The position numbers and the translations under genes were made by a program. From assembly GCA_012521805.1 (NCBI GenBank), contig JAAYLQ010000159.1, positions 1 through 6,172 of the forward strand: a stretch of DNA of 6,172 bases, written 5' to 3'. This document shows positions 1 to 5,551 of the stretch, one piece after another; position 1 is the stretch's first letter; each line of letters opens with the position of its first letter. Below the pieces are notes generated by a model. The model was not told the origin of the DNA, did no database searches, and saw only the letters and a list, made by a program, of their open reading frames with translations. This stretch comes from Bacillota bacterium (GTDB lineage: Bacteria > Bacillota > Limnochordia > Darwinibacteriales > DTU012).

Positions 1-1
1 A

Positions 2-529
2 CCAACTATTACTTGGATCATCGATAAAGTCCGAATTATGAAACCGATTCAGACTGAGAGCAAAGGTGTTAAACCTCTAAACTATGGAGGAGGCAATGAG
101 CTTTCTATTTACACTTATCTGCGTGATGTGGAATACCAAGTACAAGCACGATTTATCTGGAATCAAAACCGCGAAGATCTGGTACATGATCGCAATGAAA
201 ACAAGCACTATTTTATGGCAAAAAGGATGCTGGAGCGGGGCGGCCGCAGGGATATTTTTCTTGGTGCCCGTGAATGCCAAGCCTATGTGGAACCGTGTGA
301 GTTTGGATCCGGGGCTGGATTCTATGATGATTACCCTGAATTGAGTTTCGGTTTGATGTTTCATGGTTTTGATTATCCCAGCGAAACCGGAGAAGACAAG
401 CTTTATGCACGATTTTGGCATCCCCGAATGGTAAGTGGTGTGATTGAGTTTATTCGACCAGAGGATTGTACAGTTAGAAAACCAGTGCGTAATATGGCGT
501 ATGAAAAAGTAAGTGCGATTTCGCTTTAG
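2..529 (+). CDS. cas5c: Cas5c (Cas5d), type I-C crRNA-processing endoribonuclease, 5'-truncated by window edge
   Basis: The reading frame is open from base 2 to the TAG at 527-529, giving 175 residues of a protein that is usually about 220-240 long. The first Met codon at 38 is internal: the codons before it read PTITWIIDKVRIM, which matches the conserved stretch ahead of QTESKG in this family. About 45-50 N-terminal residues therefore lie to the left. In type I-C, Cas5 both cuts the pre-crRNA repeat and stays bound to the 5' handle in Cascade. The Lys-His pair in NENKHY (codons 203-208) aligns with K116/H117, the catalytic pair described for Bacillus halodurans Cas5d; the catalytic Tyr (Y46 there) would be in the missing part. 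The family signature GGRRDIFLGARECQAYVEPC follows, and then the C-terminal half. No damage is seen in the visible part. cas8c follows after 44 bp. Identification is firm; the true start cannot be seen. Confidence 0.96.
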   Translation, partial: PTITWIIDKVRIMKPIQTESKGVKPLNYGGGNELSIYTYLRDVEYQVQARFIWNQNREDLVHDRNENKHYFMAKRMLERGGRRDIFLGARECQAYVEPCEFGSGAGFYDDYPELSFGLMFHGFDYPSETGEDKLYARFWHPRMVSGVIEFIRPEDCTVRKPVRNMAYEKVSAISL

Positions 530-573
530 CAAGATCAATTTTATCAAGAGATCATCAAGGAAGGAGGGAAAAG

Positions 574-2499
574 ATGAATTGGCTGCAGGTGCTGTATGAC
601 ACGTATGAGGCGCATTCCCATTTGGTCGGCAGAATTCCAGAAAATGAGGATGAACCACCCCTTTTACCAATTTACCATACTACTCAACAAGCTCAGATAG
701 AAGTTGTCATAAACGAAGATGGTGAATTTGTAAGGGCTAGTGTAGTACCCCAGCCTGAGGCTCGCACTATTATTCCCTGCACAGAACGGTCTGGTTCCCG
801 TTCTGGAAGAAAACCAGTCAATCACCCATTATGTGATAAATTGCAGTATGTTGCAGGAGATTTTGTCCAGTTTGGAGGCACTGTTACCAGTGGCTTTGCG
901 AATCGGCCAGAGGAACCTTATGAAATGTATCTCAAAGATCTTCAAAAGTGGGTTGAGTCCGAATTCAGTCATCCAAAAATTAGAGCTATTTATCAATATG
1001 TCACTAAAGGGCATGTTGTTGAGGATTTGGTAAAAAGTAAAATTCTATTTTTAGATGAGAAACAAAAATTACTGAACAAGTGGGAAGGCGAGGATAAGCC
1101 ACCGATCTTTGAGGTATTAGGGGCCCGACGTGCCGACGAAAGTTTTATTAGATGGATTGTAGAAATACCGGGAGATTTAGAATCAGCGGTTTGGAAAGAT
1201 ATGAGTTTATACCAAAGCTGGATTGCATATATGGAATCCACAGTTCAGAAGAAAGGCTTATGCTTTGTGACAGGTAAAGTATCGAGTCTAGCTACATCAC
1301 ATCCAGCAAAAATTCGCCATGATGCTGATTCTGCAAAATTAATATCCAGCAATGACACATCCGGATTTACATTTCGAGGGCGCTTTCATAATTCCGATCA
1401 AGCAGTTGGGGTTGGGTTAGTTGTCAGTCAAAAAGCCCATACAGCTTTGCAGTGGCTGGTCAGGCGCCAAGGAATGCGGTTTGGAGAATTAGCAATTGTG
1501 TGTTGGACTCCAAAAGGTGAGGCGGTACCAGATCCATTAGCTGATACTGCCTCGCTATTGGGAGATCTACCTATTGTTGAAAGCACAGGTGAAGCGGATG
1601 GATTAGCATTTGTGGGCGAAGCATTAGCGCATAAACTTAACGCAATGATCCTTGGATACAAGAGAAAACTTGATGTAAGTTCTCGAGTATTGGTTATGGC
1701 GATTGACTCAGCATCCCCTGGCAGGATGTCAATTGCATTCTATCGACAGCTGGCAGGTTCTGAGTTTTTGGATCGGATTGAAAGCTGGCATAAAACCTGC
1801 GTGTGGATACACAGGTATAGGGGTTACGGCTGGGATGTCAGCCGAGGTGCAAAGATTCTAGAATATGAAGGTGCTCCAAGCCTATATGACATTGTTGATG
1901 CGGTTTACGGAAGCAAAGTGGACATCAAGCTGCGCCAGAGATCAATTGAGAGGTTGTTGCCATGTGTAATAGACGGCAAACCTCTTCCCTCGGATTTTGT
2001 TAGAAATGCTGTTAAAAGAGCTTCTTGGCGGACAGCATTAGACGATAATGAATGGGAAAAAACTTTGACAATTGCGTGTGCACTGTACAACAAAGCTAAT
2101 GAGAAGGAGGGATATAGTTTGGCATTAGATGAAAAGCGTGCCACAAGGGATTATTTGTATGGCAGACTTTTAGCAGTGGCAGACAGCATCGAAGAGTGGG
2201 CTTTAAGTGAAGCCAACGAAGTTAGACCAACAAATGCTGCCAGAATGATGCATCGTTTTTCCGATCGACCATTCTCTACCTGGCGGATGCTGGAATTAGC
2301 TTTGGTTCCGTATAAAATGAGACTGGGGACTAAAGTCAAAGCACGTGAAAAAGTTATTCAGGAAATTATGGACCTGTTTGACCCAGAGGATTTTATCAGT
2401 GACAGACCACTCTCAGGAGAGTTCTTGTTGGGGTTTCACTGCCAAAGAAGAGCTTTGTATGCAAAGTCCAGGAAAGATGATGAAAAGGAGGAGAACTAA
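574..2499 (+). CDS. cas8c: Cas8c (Csd1), type I-C Cascade large subunit
   Basis: This 641-residue protein is a normal length for Cas8c/Csd1. The ATG at 574 sits 6 nt after AAGGAGG (561-567), so the start is clear. Family blocks visible in order are the N-terminal MNWLQVLYDTYE, HPLCDKLQYVAGDF near residues 84-97, the central SSNDTSGFTFRGRF near residues 258-271 followed by VSQKAHTALQWLVRRQG, and the C-terminal TRDYLYGRLLAVAD and LSGEFLLGFHCQRRALY. In this subtype Cas8c recognises the PAM (typically TTC), opens the target duplex at the crRNA 5' end and recruits Cas3; this comes from family knowledge, not from a motif visible here. The C-terminal helical part from residue 516 is also preceded by its own ribosome binding site and can be made separately as Cas11c. 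The TAA overlaps the cas7c ATG by one base (TAATG), which implies coupled translation. Confidence 0.97.
   Translation: MNWLQVLYDTYEAHSHLVGRIPENEDEPPLLPIYHTTQQAQIEVVINEDGEFVRASVVPQPEARTIIPCTERSGSRSGRKPVNHPLCDKLQYVAGDFVQFGGTVTSGFANRPEEPYEMYLKDLQKWVESEFSHPKIRAIYQYVTKGHVVEDLVKSKILFLDEKQKLLNKWEGEDKPPIFEVLGARRADESFIRWIVEIPGDLESAVWKDMSLYQSWIAYMESTVQKKGLCFVTGKVSSLATSHPAKIRHDADSAKLISSNDTSGFTFRGRFHNSDQAVGVGLVVSQKAHTALQWLVRRQGMRFGELAIVCWTPKGEAVPDPLADTASLLGDLPIVESTGEADGLAFVGEALAHKLNAMILGYKRKLDVSSRVLVMAIDSASPGRMSIAFYRQLAGSEFLDRIESWHKTCVWIHRYRGYGWDVSRGAKILEYEGAPSLYDIVDAVYGSKVDIKLRQRSIERLLPCVIDGKPLPSDFVRNAVKRASWRTALDDNEWEKTLTIACALYNKANEKEGYSLALDEKRATRDYLYGRLLAVADSIEEWALSEANEVRPTNAARMMHRFSDRPFSTWRMLELALVPYKMRLGTKVKAREKVIQEIMDLFDPEDFISDRPLSGEFLLGFHCQRRALYAKSRKDDEKEEN
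2104..2110 (+). promoter_or_regulatory. Internal Shine-Dalgarno inside cas8c for Cas11c
   Basis: AAGGAGG lies within the cas8c reading frame (codons for E-K-E-G) and is followed after 8 nt by an in-frame TTG at 2119. It is as strong as the site in front of cas8c itself (561-567) and the one in front of cas7c (2485-2493). Its placement exactly upstream of the Cas11-like region argues that it is functional and not a by-product of the protein sequence. Confidence 0.82.
2119..2499 (+). CDS. cas11c: Cas11c small subunit, made from an internal TTG start within cas8c
   Basis: This nested in-frame product would be 126 residues, corresponding to Cas8c residues 516-641. It starts at TTG 2119 as (M)ALDEKRATRDYLYGRLL and ends at the cas8c stop. 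In type I-C systems of other bacteria, the small subunit Cas11c has been shown to be translated independently from the 3' end of cas8c. It has about this length and begins at the same place, just before the conserved TRDYLYGRLLA block. Seen directly here: the AAGGAGG 8 nt upstream, the correct frame, and a sequence that looks mostly helical, as expected for Cas11. Two copies per Cascade normally form the belly of the complex along the Cas7 backbone and stabilise the opened target strand. The start codon is TTG, so gene finders will miss it. Independent translation is inferred; the peptide sequence is certain as the C-terminus of Cas8c. Other internal ATGs further in (near 2246) have no ribosome binding site. 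Confidence 0.8.
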   Translation: MALDEKRATRDYLYGRLLAVADSIEEWALSEANEVRPTNAARMMHRFSDRPFSTWRMLELALVPYKMRLGTKVKAREKVIQEIMDLFDPEDFISDRPLSGEFLLGFHCQRRALYAKSRKDDEKEEN

Positions 2500-3353
2500 T
2501 GGGTACTCTTTCTAAGAAAATTGATTTTGGTGTAGTTATCAACGTCGTGAATGCCAATCCCAATGGGGATCCGTTGAATGGAAACCGGCCAAGAATAACA
2601 TATGATGGCTATGGTGAAATATCAGATGTATGTATAAAAAGAAAGATTCGCAATCGGTTGTTGGAAATGGGCAGAGGGATTTTCGTACAATCAGATGATT
2701 ATAGGTTTGATGACTATCCCAGTCTTCGAAAGAGGGCTGAGGGTGAACTTAAAGAGTACATAAAAGATAAAGATAAATTTAGAGTTGAAGCTTGTAAGAA
2801 ATGGCTTGATGTCAGAGCATTTGGTCAAGTATTTGCATACGACGGTACAAAAAAGGGCGAAGGTGTTTCTATAGGAATTCGCGGGCCGGTATCGATTCAA
2901 TCTGCCTTTAGTGTTCATCCAATAAATATCACCAGTATCCAGATTACTAAGAGTGTCAGTGGCGATGGCGATGGTACTAAGAAAGCCTCAGATACCATGG
3001 GCATGAAGCATCGAGTGGACCATGGAGTATATGTTTTTTACGGCAGCATCAATCCGCAATTAGCTTCTCTAACCGGTTTTGACGATCAGGATGCGGAAGA
3101 TATTAAACAGGCCTTGGTCAACTTGTTTGAAAATGATTCTTCATCCGCTAGACCTGAGGGCAGCATGGAGGTTGTACAAGTTGTTTGGTGGGAGCATCCA
3201 AATTTAACAGGTAAATATTCATCTGCTAAAGTGCATCGTTCTTTAAAGGTTTCTGTTAAGGATGGCATTGTGGAACCAAAGAGCCTAGATGATTACGATA
3301 TACAGATTGATGAACTTCTAGGGCTGAAGACCGAAGTTATCCAGGGGCGATAA
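2499..3353 (+). CDS. cas7c: Cas7c (Csd2), type I-C Cascade backbone subunit
   Basis: This 284-residue protein has the Csd2/Csh2-type Cas7 N-terminus: a strand (KIDFGVVINVVNANPNGDP, residues 7-25) followed by GNRPRITYDGYGEISDVCIKRKIRNR. That is the start of the RRM-like fold that grips the crRNA. RGPVSIQSAFSVHPI lies at about residues 128-142, and a GMKHRVDHGVYVFYGSINPQLA block follows. Several copies polymerise along the spacer part of the crRNA to form the Cascade filament. The start is well supported: AAGGAGGAG at 2485-2493 lies 5 nt before the ATG, which overlaps the cas8c TAA by one base. That strong site fits the need for many copies per complex. The length is normal for the family and no frame damage is seen. 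cas4 begins 2 nt after the stop. Confidence 0.97.
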   Translation: MGTLSKKIDFGVVINVVNANPNGDPLNGNRPRITYDGYGEISDVCIKRKIRNRLLEMGRGIFVQSDDYRFDDYPSLRKRAEGELKEYIKDKDKFRVEACKKWLDVRAFGQVFAYDGTKKGEGVSIGIRGPVSIQSAFSVHPINITSIQITKSVSGDGDGTKKASDTMGMKHRVDHGVYVFYGSINPQLASLTGFDDQDAEDIKQALVNLFENDSSSARPEGSMEVVQVVWWEHPNLTGKYSSAKVHRSLKVSVKDGIVEPKSLDDYDIQIDELLGLKTEVIQGR

Positions 3354-3355
3354 GC

Positions 3356-4020
3356 GTGGACATGAACCATGAGGATGAATATTTGCAGCTATCAGGGATT
3401 CAACACTTCGCATTTTGCAAACGACAGTGGGGGCTGATCCATATCGAGCAGCAGTGGAATGAAAATATATTGACATTTTATGGTCGTGAAATGCACGAAA
3501 GAGTAGATAATCCTACAGTTGTGGAGAAGCGAGGTAATCTATTAACGAGTCGATCGGTACCCATTATATCACAAACACTGAGGCTGTATGGAATAGCTGA
3601 TGTAATTGAGTTTATACAAGACGATAACGGAGAGGTTGAACTGGCAAATTATCCTGGATTATGGCGGGCTTACCCAGTTGAGTATAAGCTGGGTAAGCCA
3701 AAACCAACAAATATCGATAAGGTGCAGCTCTGTGCACAGGCGATCTGTCTGGAGGAAATGTTCAATACAACAATAAACTTAGCTTATATATATATTATGG
3801 ACGACCTAGACGCCGATACGAGGTAGCTTTGGATTCTGCTCTGCGTGAGGATACCTACGCGCTAGCATTTGCGATGCATGAGCAGTACAGAACAGGTATA
3901 ACACCCGCGGCAGAAATATCAAAAGCCTGCAAGAGCTGCTCTTTGGCAGAACTTTGTATTCCTGAGCTGTATGATGCTCCACCTGTGAGTCAGTATTTAC
4001 GAAGGTTTATAGATTACTGA
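3356..4020 (+). pseudogene. cas4: Cas4 (type I-C adaptation nuclease), split by a frameshift at a TA-repeat tract
   Basis: Cas4 is a RecB-like nuclease with a 4Fe-4S cluster that helps Cas1-Cas2 choose PAM-bearing spacer precursors and trim them. The start is taken as GTG 3356, 8 nt after AGGGG (3343-3347) and 2 nt after the cas7c stop; ATG 3362 is the alternative. The first part (3356-3826) shows LSGIQHFAFCKRQW with the first cluster Cys (C21), H47, D82 in YGIADVIEF, E109-x-K111 in PVEYKLG, and QLCAQAICLEEM near 124-135. All main nuclease residues are thus present. The frame then runs into TAG at 3824. The rest of Cas4 continues in another frame, YYGRPRRRYEVALDSALRED from 3793, with the three C-terminal cluster cysteines (C-x2-C-x5-C in CKSCSLAELC) and the stop at 4018-4020. 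Removing 2 nt from the (TA)5T tract restores a normal protein of about 220 residues. As read, the 156-residue product lacks three of the four cluster cysteines. It may be a true mutation, a reversible phase switch, or a sequencing error. Confidence 0.88.
3785..3795 (+). repeat. (TA)5T dinucleotide tract at the cas4 frameshift
   Basis: Eleven bases of alternating T and A lie where the cas4 reading frame changes. Upstream, the frame reads Leu-Ala-Tyr-Ile-Tyr; downstream, the family-like frame reads Tyr-Gly-Arg-Pro-Arg-Arg-Arg. One fewer TA unit would join them as AYIYYGRP, the length expected for the family. Dinucleotide runs like this are prone to slippage by 2 nt, so the tract is the likely source of the frameshift. 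Confidence 0.8.
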
Positions 4021-4033
4021 TAATCTTACTAAA

Positions 4034-4040
4034 GAGGTGA
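4034..4040 (+). promoter_or_regulatory. Shine-Dalgarno for cas1, deciding between two tandem TTG starts
   Basis: GAGGTGA matches the 16S anti-Shine-Dalgarno end. Two TTG codons follow in a row, at 4042 and 4045. GAGG lies 4 nt from the first and 7 nt from the second, so spacing favours 4045. Confidence 0.6.
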
Positions 4041-4044
4041 TTTG

Positions 4045-5076
4045 TTGCGGAAGCTCCTGAATACTTTGTATGTCACTTCCCGAGATGCCTATTTAACAAA
4101 GGAAGGCGAGAACGTTGTAGTTCGCTTGGATGAGGGAAGACATTTTCGAGTACCCATCCATAATCTCGAAGGCATAGTGACCTATAGTTATATGGGAGTC
4201 AGCCCAGCACTTATGGGTTTATGTGTTGAACGAGGGGTATATATATCTTTTGTCTCCAACAGCGGTCGTCTATTAGCCAGAATTGGTTCCTCAACTCGTG
4301 GAAATGTTTTGCTCCGGAAAAGACAGTATGAGCTGGCTGGGGCAGACGGTGAAAGCTTGGAAATCGCCAGAAACTTTGTGATAGGAAAACTACATAACAG
4401 TCGGATAGTTTTACAGCGGTTTTTACGAGACCACAACGATGCACCAGGACAGGTATCTATTAAGCAGGTAATAAATTACTTGTCTAAATTAGTTCATCAA
4501 TGCTTAGAGACAGAATCTTTAGATGAGCTGCGGGGATTAGAGGGTATAGGAGCAAGAGCATATTATTCTGTATTCGACAATCTCATTTTGCACAATAAGG
4601 ACTTTTTTGAGTTCAACGGTAGAAGTAGACGGCCGCCTTTGGATCCTGTCAATGCTATTCTATCGTTCCTTTACACACTTTTAACCCACGATGCAGCAGC
4701 TGCAGCGGATTCTGTTGGGCTGGATCCCCAAGTGGGTTTTCTTCATCGGATTAGACCGGGACGTGATAGTCTAGCATTAGATCTAGTAGAGGAACTGCGG
4801 TCATATTTAGTTGACCGGTTAACACTGGCTATTATCAATACTGGGCAAGTAAACGAACAAGATTTCATTTTCAAAGAATCAGGTGCGGTACTGCTGACTG
4901 ACGACGGAAGAAGGAAAGTCATTGATGCATGGCAAACAAGAAAACAGCAGGAGGTATTGCATCCTTACCTTAATGATAGAATAGAAGTGGGCTTGATACC
5001 CTACGCTCAAGCTATGTTATTGGCAAGATATATCCGGGGAGATATCGATGGGTATCCGCCATTCATGATCAGGTAG
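4045..5076 (+). CDS. cas1: Cas1c, CRISPR integrase (type I-C)
   Basis: This is the Cas1 integrase, which with Cas2 inserts new spacers at the leader-repeat junction. The TTG at 4045 is chosen, giving 343 residues starting MRKLLNTLYVTS, because type I-C Cas1 proteins usually begin M(K/R)KLLNTLYV and the ribosome binding site spacing is better. TTG 4042 would add one residue. The N-terminal beta domain (roughly residues 1-90) includes HNLEGIVTY and YISFVSNSGRLLAR. The all-helical catalytic domain follows. It has E166 in RGLEGIGARAYY, H234 in GFLHRIRPGRDS and D246 in LALDLVEELR, with E249/E250 after it, matching the Glu-His-Asp metal site of the family. The C-terminus YPPFMIR resembles the usual YPPF ending. 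The length is typical and the gene appears intact. It follows cas4 by 24 nt and precedes cas2 by 12 nt. With cas4 broken, Cas1-Cas2 may still integrate spacers but with poorer PAM choice. Confidence 0.97.
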   Translation: MRKLLNTLYVTSRDAYLTKEGENVVVRLDEGRHFRVPIHNLEGIVTYSYMGVSPALMGLCVERGVYISFVSNSGRLLARIGSSTRGNVLLRKRQYELAGADGESLEIARNFVIGKLHNSRIVLQRFLRDHNDAPGQVSIKQVINYLSKLVHQCLETESLDELRGLEGIGARAYYSVFDNLILHNKDFFEFNGRSRRPPLDPVNAILSFLYTLLTHDAAAAADSVGLDPQVGFLHRIRPGRDSLALDLVEELRSYLVDRLTLAIINTGQVNEQDFIFKESGAVLLTDDGRRKVIDAWQTRKQQEVLHPYLNDRIEVGLIPYAQAMLLARYIRGDIDGYPPFMIR

Positions 5077-5088
5077 GTGTGATAAACA

Positions 5089-5379
5089 TTGATGGTATTA
5101 ATAACGTATGATGTAAGCACTCAGACTTCTGAAGGCAAAAAGCGCCTAAGATTGGTTGCTAAAACCTGTGTTGATTATGGACAGCGAGTGCAGAATTCGG
5201 TGTTTGAATGTCTAGTAGATCCGGTTCAGTTTGCTGCACTTCGAAAAAAGCTTGAAAGTATAATTAACACTAACGAAGACAGTCTTCGTTATTATTACTT
5301 AGGTAAAAACTGGAAAGGTAGGGTAGAACATATAGGAGCTAAAAAAACTTACGATCCTGAAGGCCTTTTGATGATCTAA
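5089..5379 (+). CDS. cas2: Cas2, adaptation complex subunit (type I-C)
   Basis: This 96-residue protein is the standard type I-C Cas2 length. The N-terminal MMVLITYDVST contains the conserved Asp8 at the end of the first strand of the ferredoxin-like fold. DYGQRVQNSVFECLVDP (about residues 30-46) and the C-terminal YYLGKNWKGRVEHIGAK are family hallmarks. A Cas2 dimer bridges two Cas1 dimers and acts mainly as a scaffold that sets the spacer length. The start is TTG 5089, immediately followed by ATG 5092. The TTG is preferred because homologues begin with two hydrophobic residues before VL(V/I)TYD, and because the weak ribosome binding site AGGTG (5075-5079) lies 9 nt upstream of it. That site overlaps the last bases of cas1, so translation is probably coupled. 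The gene is intact and is the last one before the leader. Confidence 0.96.
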   Translation: MMVLITYDVSTQTSEGKKRLRLVAKTCVDYGQRVQNSVFECLVDPVQFAALRKKLESIINTNEDSLRYYYLGKNWKGRVEHIGAKKTYDPEGLLMI

Positions 5380-5385
5380 TCCTAG

Positions 5386-5426
5386 CGAGAACCCCAAGTG
5401 ATCATGAAAACCCTGGGAGGTTCTCG
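5386..5426 (+). repeat. Inverted repeat in the leader (CGAGAACC ... GGTTCTCG)
   Basis: Perfect 8-bp arms lie at 5386-5393 and 5419-5426, separated by 25 bp. The pairing can extend by CC (5394-5395) with GG (5416-5417) across a single bulged A. No T-rich run follows, so this is not a typical intrinsic terminator. It could be a binding site for Cas1-Cas2 or a host factor, or an RNA hairpin at the end of the cas transcript. The arms are certain; the function is unknown. Confidence 0.65.
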
Positions 5427-5506
5427 AAAGTTATATAGCAGGGGTTTTAGCTGTAAATTAGAAAAATATCTGCTTAAACCAACTGAAAAATCTTAGGTTC
5501 TCGAAA
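5418..5506 (+). repeat. 12-bp direct repeat pair in the leader (AGGTTCTCGAAA)
   Basis: Exact copies of AGGTTCTCGAAA lie at 5418-5429 and 5495-5506, 77 bp apart start to start. The first overlaps the right arm of the leader inverted repeat. The second ends 45 bp before the first CRISPR repeat. The start-to-start distance is close to seven helical turns, so both copies would face roughly the same side of the DNA. A role in guiding integration or regulating the array is inferred. Confidence 0.6.
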
Positions 5507-5551
5507 ATAGAGTTTTAAATATGCATAAATAAAGGATTTGGCAACCCTACT

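Larger units (their letters stand above)
5380..5551 (+). promoter_or_regulatory. CRISPR leader (type I-C)
   Basis: This 172-bp AT-rich gap between the cas2 stop and the first repeat has no convincing gene. Its position fixes array polarity: new spacers enter at 5552 and transcription runs rightward. Just after cas2 it contains the block GAACCCCAAGTG-N-ATGAAAACCCTGGGAGGTTC, which resembles sequences I recall beside cas2 in other type I-C loci. It also carries an inverted repeat (5386-5393 with 5419-5426) and a 12-bp direct repeat (5418-5429 and 5495-5506). The array promoter should be here. The stretch 5495-5533 is a possible site, with TCGAAA at 5501-5506 and CATAAA at 5524-5529 at 17-bp spacing, but both are only partial matches to sigma-70 boxes, so no promoter is called. 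Confidence 0.85.

Noticed and set aside
77..670. Minus-strand 197-codon open frame over cas5c and the start of cas8c
   Set aside because: It is antisense to two clear cas genes, has no recognisable domain and spans the cas5c-cas8c junction; a chance open frame.
1043..1052. Self-targeting by spacer 3 on cas8c (shared TCTATTTTTA)
   Set aside because: The match is only 10 AT-rich bases out of 36, far short of a protospacer.
3781..3826. Programmed ribosomal frameshift in cas4
   Set aside because: No X-XXY-YYZ slippery heptamer or obvious downstream stem is visible, and joining by a -1 slip would add an extra Tyr; a 2-bp expansion of the TA run explains the break more simply.
3829..4020. A separate 63-residue gene starting at TTG 3829
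   Set aside because: Its sequence is the normal C-terminus of Cas4, with homology-like sequence starting upstream of the TTG at 3793, so it is the tail of the frameshifted cas4. Reinitiation is possible but is noted only as a side option.
5386..5430. Intrinsic terminator after cas2
   Set aside because: The stem has a long 25-bp loop and is followed by AAAGTTATATAG, not a T-run, so it does not look like a standard terminator.
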